NCBI GenBank assembly: GCA_003167055.1
Contig: PMUE01000079.1
Coordinates: 2,137-7,493 of the forward strand
Reading direction: 5' to 3'
Length of the DNA: 5,357 nucleotides
From: Vulcanimicrobiota bacterium
Lineage (GTDB): Bacteria > Vulcanimicrobiota > Vulcanimicrobiia > Vulcanimicrobiales > Vulcanimicrobiaceae
Below are positions 1-5,018 of this stretch, in pieces. The stretch's first letter is position 1. The number at the start of each line of letters is the position of its first letter. The translations under genes and the position numbers were made by a program. The notes beneath the pieces are model-generated. The model did not search any database. It was not told the origin of the DNA and was given only the letters and a program-made list of their open reading frames with translations.

Positions 1-1
1 C

Positions 2-916
2 GGCGCGCTCGCGCTCGCGATGGGCGCAACGATGGCGAACCGTTGGTTCGTCACCCAGCGCGGATTGGTCATCGGGATTTTCAGCGCCGGTAACGCGACC
101 GGTCAGCTCGTCTTTCTCCCGATGTTCGGCGTGCTGATCGATCACGGCGGCTGGCGCAACTCCGCCATCGTTCTGGCCGTGATCGCACTTGCGCTCATTC
201 CGTTCGCGTGGTTCTTGTTACGTGAACGGCCGGTCGACGTCGGCATCCCACCGTGGGGCGGTGACGCGATCGAGCCGGCTCCGGTGCATAAGCGCAATCC
301 GCTTTCCGAAGCGTTTAGCGTGCTCCGGAATGCTTCACGCACGCGAACGTTCTGGCTGCTCGCCGGTTCATTCTTCATCTGCGGCGCAAGCACCAACGGA
401 TTGATCGGCACGCACTTGGTTCCGGCGTGCGGCGATCACGGGATTCCGGAAACGCGCGCAGCGGGATTGCTCGCGGCGATGGGACTCTTCGATCTGCTCG
501 GCACCACCGCGTCGGGTTGGCTCTCGGATCGCTTCGATCCGCGCTGGCTGCTCTTTTGGTACTACGGTTTGCGCGGACTCTCGCTCATCTTCTTACCGTA
601 CGCCTTTGGTATCGGGGCTCTCGGGTTGCCGGCATTCGCTGTTTTCTATGGGCTCGACTGGATTGCAACGGTCCCGCCGACGCTGCGGTTGACGACGGCC
701 GCATTTGGGCGCGAGCGCGCGCCGGTGGTTTTCGGTTGGATCGCCGCATCGCACCAACTCGGTGCGGGCGCGGTTGCGCTGGGTGCCGGCTGGGCGCGCA
801 CGCTGATGGGAACCTACGATCAAGCCTTTATTACCAGCGGCGTGCTGTGCCTGATCGCCAGTACGATCGTGCTTGCGATCGCGCGCCATCCGCGATTGGA
901 GCCTGCCTTCGCGTGA
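2..916 (+). CDS. MFS transporter, 5'-truncated by window edge
   Basis: This is an inner-membrane secondary transporter of the major facilitator superfamily, probably of the oxalate/formate-antiporter or monocarboxylate-like branch; the substrate cannot be read from sequence. The frame is open from base 2, so the true start and roughly the first 100 residues (helices 1-3 and part of 4) lie upstream; the ATG at 20 is internal. The visible part begins with the end of helix 4, then NRWFVTQRGLVIGIFSAGNA, the wF-x-x-xRGLAxGI-type motif at the helix 4/5 junction, then a GWRN motif before helix 6. A basic cytosolic loop follows, and then helices 7-12, including GWLSDRFDPRW, the motif-A-like loop after helix 8. 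The stop overlaps the GTG start of the next gene by 4 nt (GTGA), so it is the first visible gene of the operon. No odd composition was seen. Family call is firm, subfamily and substrate are not. Confidence 0.9.
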   Translation, partial: GALALAMGATMANRWFVTQRGLVIGIFSAGNATGQLVFLPMFGVLIDHGGWRNSAIVLAVIALALIPFAWFLLRERPVDVGIPPWGGDAIEPAPVHKRNPLSEAFSVLRNASRTRTFWLLAGSFFICGASTNGLIGTHLVPACGDHGIPETRAAGLLAAMGLFDLLGTTASGWLSDRFDPRWLLFWYYGLRGLSLIFLPYAFGIGALGLPAFAVFYGLDWIATVPPTLRLTTAAFGRERAPVVFGWIAASHQLGAGAVALGAGWARTLMGTYDQAFITSGVLCLIASTIVLAIARHPRLEPAFA

Positions 917-1377
917 AGGCCGCGCTGGTGGGCATCGCGGGTGTGCTCGCGAGCTTCGGCGCGATGTACGCAATCTGCATGCACGCCGGCGTGAACGCGT
1001 CGCCCGCAATTCTCGCCGCGGCGCTCGCCGCCGGGCTTGCGCGACGTCCGGAAAAACTCGATCTACGCGCGTCGCTCACGAAACTCGCATCGTTGCCGCT
1101 CATTGCACTTGGTGCCGCGCTCGTCGGGCTAGCGCTTCGTACGCTGCCCGTGCTGGGCGCACTGTTGTTTTGCGGCGGCGTGACGCTCTCGATCTGGCTG
1201 CGTAACTACGGCGAGCGCGGATCCGCGATCGGTCGCACGATCGCGCTGCCGTTACTCACGATGCTCGTTGTGCCGCTGCACGTCGCGGGGGCGCCGGGGC
1301 TCGGCGCATTGCTGGTCATTGTGGCGGGTGCTATCGCCTACGCTTGCACGTTTGTGGTGCAGAGGCTTGCGGCATGA
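913..1377 (+). CDS. small integral membrane protein, possible FUSC-family half-transporter
   Basis: This encodes a 154-residue, almost wholly hydrophobic protein. The start chosen is GTG at 913, which overlaps the stop of the MFS gene as GTGA; GGAG at 898-901 may serve as ribosome binding site. The same frame is open back to 427, but that part shadows the MFS gene and is Arg-rich, unlike a protein. About six membrane segments can be drawn (approx. residues 4-23, 28-43, 57-75, 78-95, 108-124, 128-149), with a charged loop RRPEKLDLR (44-52) and an R-rich loop LRNYGERG (96-103) that is probably cytosolic. This layout, and the gene that follows starting with another six-helix FUSC-like module, suggest it is the other half of a FUSC-type (fusaric acid resistance/aromatic acid efflux, AaeB/YccS-like) transporter. 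I do not recognise it by a diagnostic motif; it could be an unrelated small membrane protein. Its ORF and membrane nature are secure, the family is inferred. Confidence 0.75.
   Translation: MKAALVGIAGVLASFGAMYAICMHAGVNASPAILAAALAAGLARRPEKLDLRASLTKLASLPLIALGAALVGLALRTLPVLGALLFCGGVTLSIWLRNYGERGSAIGRTIALPLLTMLVVPLHVAGAPGLGALLVIVAGAIAYACTFVVQRLAA
1361..1365 (+). promoter_or_regulatory. ribosome binding site for the FUSC-RibD_C fusion gene
   Basis: AGAGG lies 8 nt before the ATG at 1374, inside the last codons of the preceding gene. It supports ATG 1374 (ATGA overlap with the upstream stop) over the in-frame ATG at 1344, which would add ten residues and overlap the previous gene by 34 nt. Confidence 0.55.
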
Positions 1378-2678
1378 CGATTCACACCCGCATGGCGCTG
1401 CAAATGCTCGTCGCACTCGTCCTGGCGTTTGCGATCGGCATGCTCGCGTTCCCGCAGCATTGGTCGTGGGTCGTGCTCACCGCGTTCATCGTGTGCAGCG
1501 GCGCCGTCGGCCGCGGCGACGCCGTCTATAAGGGCCTGCTGCGCGTGGCCGGCGCGATCGGCGGTACGCTGGTTGCCGCCGTGGTTTCGCGCTTCGTCCC
1601 GCCGAGCGGCGTCATCGACGCGACCCTCATCTTCATCGTCCTCTTCATCGGGATGTGGTTGCGGCCCATCAACTATGCGTATTGGGCCGCCTGCGCGACG
1701 CTGATCTTTGCGCTTCTTCAGGGCTCGCAGGGCGCCGGCGTCGGGGCGCTCTTTGGGATTCGCGTATCGTGCATCGTGATCGGCGCGCTGTGCGCGGTCG
1801 TTGCGACCTGGTTTGTCTATCCGGTGCGCACCGAGCTCCTCGTGCGCCGGCGCGTGGCCGATGCGCGAGCCGCCTTGCGCGAGGTGCAGCGCGGTTCGCG
1901 CGACCACGACCTGCGGCATCACCTGGAACAGCTCGAACGCGTGGCGCCGCCGGTTCGCCTCCACCGCGCCGTGTTCGGTACCAGAAGCGACACCCCGCAT
2001 CCCGCGACGCTCATCGACGAAACGCAGGCGCGCCTACGTACCGTCATCGAACGGCCGAAGGTGCGCGTTTACGTTTCGGTGGCCGTCTCGCTCGACGGCT
2101 ACATCGACGATCGCTCCGATCAACGGCTCGTGCTCTCGAGTCCGGAAGATCTGGCCGATATGCGCCTTGCCCGCGAGCAATGCGATGCGCTGCTGGTCGG
2201 TGCAGAAACCGTGCGCCGCGACGACCCGTCGCTGCGCTCGCCCAACGCCGCGCGCGTCACCGTCACGGAATCCGGCGATCTCGATCCAGCGTTGCATTTT
2301 TTCGACGGCAGCGCGCGAACCATCGTGCTGACAGGCAATGAAGGCGCGCAGCGTTTGCGTGCGCGGATCGGCGATCGTGCGGAAGTCGTCGTCATCGACC
2401 GCTTCGACCCGGCGGCAATTATCGCCGCGCTCGCCGATTGCGGCCTGCACTCACTGTTCGTCGAAGGGGGCACACGGATCCTCACCGCGTTCCTGGCGGC
2501 CGGGACGTTCGACCGGTTGCGCGTGGCAATCGCCCCGTTCTTTGTCGGCGATGCGCAGGCGCCGCGACTCGTCAACGCCGCCTCGTTCCTCAATGATGCT
2601 AAGCATCGCTTAGTACTGCGTGACGTACGCGCACTCGGCGATATGGCCGTGCTCGAATACGAGCACCCGCGACCGTGA
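1374..2678 (+). CDS. FUSC-like membrane domain fused to RibD C-terminal (pyrimidine reductase) domain
   Basis: The product has 434 residues in two parts. Residues 1-150 form about six membrane helices (approx. 8-27, 30-44, 56-76, 80-98, 102-117, 128-149) with FUSC-family features: WSWVVLTAFIV (30-40), an RVAGAIGGTL helix start (57-66), and LRPINYAYW (96-104), resembling the family's RxNYA segment. Residues 151-228 are a charged, Arg-rich, probably cytosolic linker. Residues 229-430 are a RibD_C reductase (dihydrofolate-reductase-like fold, NADPH): SLDGYI (239-244), SSPEDL (255-260), LLVGAETVRRDDPSL (273-287), FVEGGTRIL (362-370) and APFFVG (387-392). By memory it lines up well with archaeal/fungal-type 2,5-diamino-6-ribosylamino-pyrimidinone phosphate reductases over its whole length, although the residue after SLDG is Tyr rather than the usual Lys/Arg. 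That leaves room for a different substrate in the wider RibD_C/DHFR-like family. Start ATG 1374 has an SD 8 nt upstream and overlaps the previous stop (ATGA). The stop overlaps the deaminase start (GTGA). The frame is continuous with no sign of a frameshift. Both domain calls are good; the joint function is unknown. Confidence 0.85.
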   Translation: MTIHTRMALQMLVALVLAFAIGMLAFPQHWSWVVLTAFIVCSGAVGRGDAVYKGLLRVAGAIGGTLVAAVVSRFVPPSGVIDATLIFIVLFIGMWLRPINYAYWAACATLIFALLQGSQGAGVGALFGIRVSCIVIGALCAVVATWFVYPVRTELLVRRRVADARAALREVQRGSRDHDLRHHLEQLERVAPPVRLHRAVFGTRSDTPHPATLIDETQARLRTVIERPKVRVYVSVAVSLDGYIDDRSDQRLVLSSPEDLADMRLAREQCDALLVGAETVRRDDPSLRSPNAARVTVTESGDLDPALHFFDGSARTIVLTGNEGAQRLRARIGDRAEVVVIDRFDPAAIIAALADCGLHSLFVEGGTRILTAFLAAGTFDRLRVAIAPFFVGDAQAPRLVNAASFLNDAKHRLVLRDVRALGDMAVLEYEHPRP

Positions 2679-3127
2679 TCGAGGAGCCGCGCGATCAACG
2701 GCTGCTGCGCGACGCGATCGCGCTCTCACGCATCGCCCTACCCTCGAGCAGCGCGTATTCGGTTGGCGCGATCATTGCGGCGCCGGACGGGGTGATGATC
2801 GCCGACGGCTATAGTCGCGAGCGCGGCCCGCAGTCGCACGCCGAGCAAGTCGCGATCGAAAAGGCGCTCGAAGCCGGTGCGGATCTGCGCGGCAGCACGC
2901 TGTATAGCTCACTTGAGCCGTGCAGTACGCGCGTCTCCGGTTTGCCCGCCTGCGCGGCGCGTATTCTCGACGCCGGAATTCGCCGCGTCGTGTTTGCGAT
3001 GCGCGAGCCGTCGATCTTTGTCGAGGGGCACGGCGCCGAGGAGCTGGCGGCTGCGGGCGTTGAGGTGATTGAGCTTTCCAGCGAAGCACCGGCGGTTGCG
3101 CAAATCAACGCGCACTTGATCGGCTAG
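2675..3127 (+). CDS. RibD N-terminal-type zinc deaminase, stand-alone
   Basis: This 150-residue protein belongs to the cytidine/deoxycytidylate deaminase superfamily and most resembles the deaminase half of RibD, which deaminates 2,5-diamino-6-ribosylamino-4(3H)-pyrimidinone 5'-phosphate in riboflavin synthesis. The zinc site is complete: H55-A-E57 (zinc ligand and catalytic Glu), then P82-C83 and C93. SVGAIIA (29-35) fits the substrate-binding strand, and GVEVIEL (128-134) the last strand. The two Cys are separated by nine residues, whereas classical RibD (PCSHHGRTPPC) has eight. From memory, the longer spacing and the YSSLEPCS and REPSxFV segments recall a stand-alone deaminase group common in Actinobacteria, often annotated dCMP deaminase or RibD. 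The GTG start at 2675 overlaps the fusion gene's stop (GTGA); no strong SD is seen, so translational coupling is likely. The reductase domain expected after it in RibD is instead in the preceding gene. Riboflavin pathway membership is likely but not proven; a nucleotide or antimetabolite deaminase is the alternative. Confidence 0.85.
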   Translation: MIEEPRDQRLLRDAIALSRIALPSSSAYSVGAIIAAPDGVMIADGYSRERGPQSHAEQVAIEKALEAGADLRGSTLYSSLEPCSTRVSGLPACAARILDAGIRRVVFAMREPSIFVEGHGAEELAAAGVEVIELSSEAPAVAQINAHLIG

Positions 3128-3132
3128 CGCAG

Positions 3133-3969
3133 ATGATCGCGCAACTGGTGATCAACATGAAGTCGGGACGAGCGCGAACGCATGCCGATGCGACACGCGA
3201 GGCACTGCGAGCGGCCGGCATCGACTTCGTTGAAACCGCGTGGCCGAGCGACGTCGTTGCCGATGCCGACTGCATCGTGTGCGCCGGAGGTGACGGCACA
3301 CTGCTCGGCGCTATCGACGCGGCAATCACGCGCAACCTCCCGCTCGGTATCGTCCCGCTCGGCACGTTCAACGACCTTGCGCGCTCGCTTGGAATCTCGC
3401 TCGACGTGCGCGGCGCGGTCCAGACCATCGCCGCGCGGCACGAACGGGCGATCGACGCAGCACGTGTCAACGGCCGGTACTACGTCAACGAGGCGAGCAT
3501 CGGCGTTTCGAGCCGCATCACGCGCTTGCAGACGCCCGAGCTCAAGCAGACCTTTGGTTTTTTAGCGGTGATTGCCACGGCGTTCGAGGCGCTGCGGTAC
3601 GCGCGGCCAATTCGAGCCGAGGTTCGCTTCGACGGGCGACACTTGCGGATGCGGACGATTCAACTTACGGTCGCGAACAACCGGCATTTTGGTGGCTTTA
3701 TCAACGTTGAGGATGCGGCGATCGACGACGGGTACTTCGAACTCTATAGCGTCGACATTCGAAACGTCTATGAAGCGTTCGCGATTGCGCATGCGCTGCT
3801 TACCGGGCGTCCCTTCAACGGGCCAGGTCTGCACGCGCTGCGGTCGCAACGCTTCGAGGTCTCGACGCGCCGTCCGCACCACATAACTGCCGACGGCGAG
3901 CCTGCCGGCACGACACCGGCGCTGTTCGAGAACATTCCGAAGGCGCTTCGCGTCTTTGTGCCGCAGTAG
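3133..3969 (+). CDS. diacylglycerol kinase-type lipid kinase (DagK catalytic domain, YegS/DgkB-like)
   Basis: The product (278 residues) is a soluble or peripheral lipid kinase that would phosphorylate diacylglycerol, sphingoid or a related lipid with ATP at the inner membrane face. It has the N-terminal VINMKSGRA (6-14, in place of the usual NPxSG), the nucleotide-binding GGDGT (52-56), PLGTFNDLAR (75-84), VNEASIG (118-124), a VANNRHFGGF strand (180-189), DDGYFEL (198-204) and the late DGEP (254-257) near the C terminus. All are typical of the DagK family and in the usual order, and the length is slightly below the common ~300. ATG 3133 follows the deaminase stop by 5 nt; no clear SD is visible. 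An alternative ATG at 3157 would lose the first strand and is unlikely. Its place in the same operon as transporter and flavin-type genes is unexplained and may be purely co-transcription. Lipid substrate is not readable. Confidence 0.9.
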   Translation: MIAQLVINMKSGRARTHADATREALRAAGIDFVETAWPSDVVADADCIVCAGGDGTLLGAIDAAITRNLPLGIVPLGTFNDLARSLGISLDVRGAVQTIAARHERAIDAARVNGRYYVNEASIGVSSRITRLQTPELKQTFGFLAVIATAFEALRYARPIRAEVRFDGRHLRMRTIQLTVANNRHFGGFINVEDAAIDDGYFELYSVDIRNVYEAFAIAHALLTGRPFNGPGLHALRSQRFEVSTRRPHHITADGEPAGTTPALFENIPKALRVFVPQ

Positions 3970-3974
3970 TCACC

Positions 3975-4949
3975 ATGCGCTATCGCGCCCTTGGACATTC
4001 GGGATTAAAGGTTTCGGTTATCGGCATAGGGTCGTGGCTTACATTTGGCAACAGCGTCGACCGCGATACGTCGCGCGCCTGTATTTTGGCCGCGTGGGAA
4101 GCGGGCGTGAATTTCATCGATACCGCGAACGTCTACGCAAAGGGCGCGGCTGAGGAAACGCTTGCCCCGATCGTGCGCGAGCTCAATCGCGACGCGCTGG
4201 TGCTCGCGACGAAAGTCTATTTCCCAATGGGTGATAGCGTGAACGAACGGGGTCTCTCGCGCAAGCACATTCACGATCAAGTCCATCACTCGCTGCGCCG
4301 TCTCGGCGTCGAGTACATCGATCTCTATCAGTGCCATCGCTATAGCACGAGCACGCCGCTCGAAGAGACGTGCGAGATGATGAACGACTTGATTCGTGCG
4401 GGCAAGGTGCTGTACTGGGGCGTTTCGGAATGGAATGCCGATCAGATCGTGGCCGCGGTGACGTTGTGTCGTGCGCGCGGATGGGCGGTGCCGATCAGCA
4501 ATCAACCGCAGTACAGTGCCCTGTGGCGGCGCATCGAAGCGCGCGTGCTGCCCGTCTGTGACGAATATGGTCTCGGAAACGTTGTCTGGTCACCGCTCGC
4601 GATGGGCATTCTCACCGGCAAGTACACCGACACCGCGCATCCGCCGGCGGGGACGCGCGCTGCCGGTCCGTACCGCGACATGATGGAAGAGTACCTCACC
4701 CAGCCGGTGCTCGATGCCGTGCAACGGCTGCAACCTCTAGCGAGCCAAGCGGGTATCAGCATGTCACAACTGGCGCTGGCGTGGGTGCTGCGGCAACCGG
4801 CGGTAACCAGTGCGATTGTCGGGGCGACGAACCCGGCGCATGTCAAGGACAACGTGGGGGCTGCCGAGGTGAAGCTGGGAGATGATCTGATCGCGCAGAT
4901 CGATCGCGTCCTTAGCCCCGTGGCGCCAAATGAACCCTATCTCGCTTGA
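3975..4949 (+). CDS. aldo/keto reductase, Kv-beta/YghZ-like
   Basis: This is a 324-residue cytosolic NADPH-dependent aldo/keto reductase with a TIM-barrel fold that would reduce aldehydes or ketones. It starts with RYRALGHSGLKVSVIGIGSW, the typical N-terminal hairpin and first strand. The catalytic tetrad is complete: D49 and Y54 (in FIDTANVY), K80 (in ATKVYFP) and H121 (in YQCHRY). GLSRKHI (93-99) and SPLAMGILTGKY near residue 210 match the group including eukaryotic potassium-channel beta subunits and bacterial YghZ. In the channel beta subunits the tetrad His is replaced by Asn, so this protein looks enzymatically competent. WVLRQPAVTSAIVGATNP near residue 275 is the usual cofactor-binding end. 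ATG 3975 follows the lipid kinase stop by 5 nt; no strong SD is seen. It is the last gene of the tight cluster before a 69-nt spacer. Possible roles include detoxification of reactive aldehydes or a redox step linked to neighbouring enzymes; substrate unknown. Confidence 0.93.
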   Translation: MRYRALGHSGLKVSVIGIGSWLTFGNSVDRDTSRACILAAWEAGVNFIDTANVYAKGAAEETLAPIVRELNRDALVLATKVYFPMGDSVNERGLSRKHIHDQVHHSLRRLGVEYIDLYQCHRYSTSTPLEETCEMMNDLIRAGKVLYWGVSEWNADQIVAAVTLCRARGWAVPISNQPQYSALWRRIEARVLPVCDEYGLGNVVWSPLAMGILTGKYTDTAHPPAGTRAAGPYRDMMEEYLTQPVLDAVQRLQPLASQAGISMSQLALAWVLRQPAVTSAIVGATNPAHVKDNVGAAEVKLGDDLIAQIDRVLSPVAPNEPYLA

Positions 4950-4982
4950 GCGAAACCTCTTCTTGCGCGGGGCCGTACACGA

Positions 4983-5000
4983 GGGCAGACGAGTCCGCCC
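4983..5000 (+). promoter_or_regulatory. imperfect palindrome upstream of the regulator gene (possible operator)
   Basis: GGGCAGAC (4983-4990), a GA spacer, and GTCCGCCC (4993-5000) form an inverted repeat with seven of eight positions complementary. It sits 5 nt before the AGGAAA of the regulator gene, in the only real intergenic spacer of the window. There is no T-run after it, so it does not look like a rho-independent terminator. It could be a protein-binding site (autoregulation by the winged-helix protein), an mRNA hairpin affecting translation, or chance in GC-rich DNA. No convincing -35/-10 pair was found in 4950-5018. Confidence 0.3.
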
Positions 5001-5005
5001 GCCAC

Positions 5006-5011
5006 AGGAAA
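5006..5011 (+). promoter_or_regulatory. ribosome binding site of the winged-helix regulator gene
   Basis: AGGAAA is followed by a 7-nt spacer and the ATG at 5019. It is the clearest Shine-Dalgarno sequence in the window and fixes the start of a gene that runs off the 3' end. The operon genes upstream mostly lack a strong one and appear to rely on coupling. Confidence 0.65.
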
Positions 5012-5018
5012 CGATAAC

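Noticed and set aside
427..912. Upstream part of the long open frame that precedes the small membrane protein
   Set aside because: It overlaps the MFS gene in another frame and its translation is Arg/Ser/Gly-rich without any domain pattern; the protein-like part begins at the GTG at 913.
1224..1245. Perfect 8-bp inverted repeat (CGCGATCG, 6-nt spacer, CGATCGCG)
   Set aside because: It lies within the small membrane protein gene, encodes ordinary codons, and is built from the CGATCG hexamer that is frequent throughout; no T-run, so not a terminator.
1338..2000. 220-codon open frame on the minus strand
   Set aside because: Antisense shadow of the FUSC-RibD_C gene; translation is rich in Arg, His and Asp with no recognisable family, as expected in GC-rich DNA.
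2595..2612. Two overlapping small inverted repeats (GATGC-TAA-GCATC and TAAGC-ATC-GCTTA)
   Set aside because: Inside the conserved C-terminal part of the RibD_C domain, short, with no U tract or intergenic setting; probably coincidence.
2120..2698. 192-codon open frame on the minus strand
   Set aside because: Antisense to the conserved reductase motifs; Ser/Arg-rich composition and no start context or homology pattern.
4950..5018. Rho-independent terminator after the aldo/keto reductase
   Set aside because: The only hairpin-like sequence (4983-5000) has a 2-nt spacer and is followed by GCCACAGG rather than a T-run.
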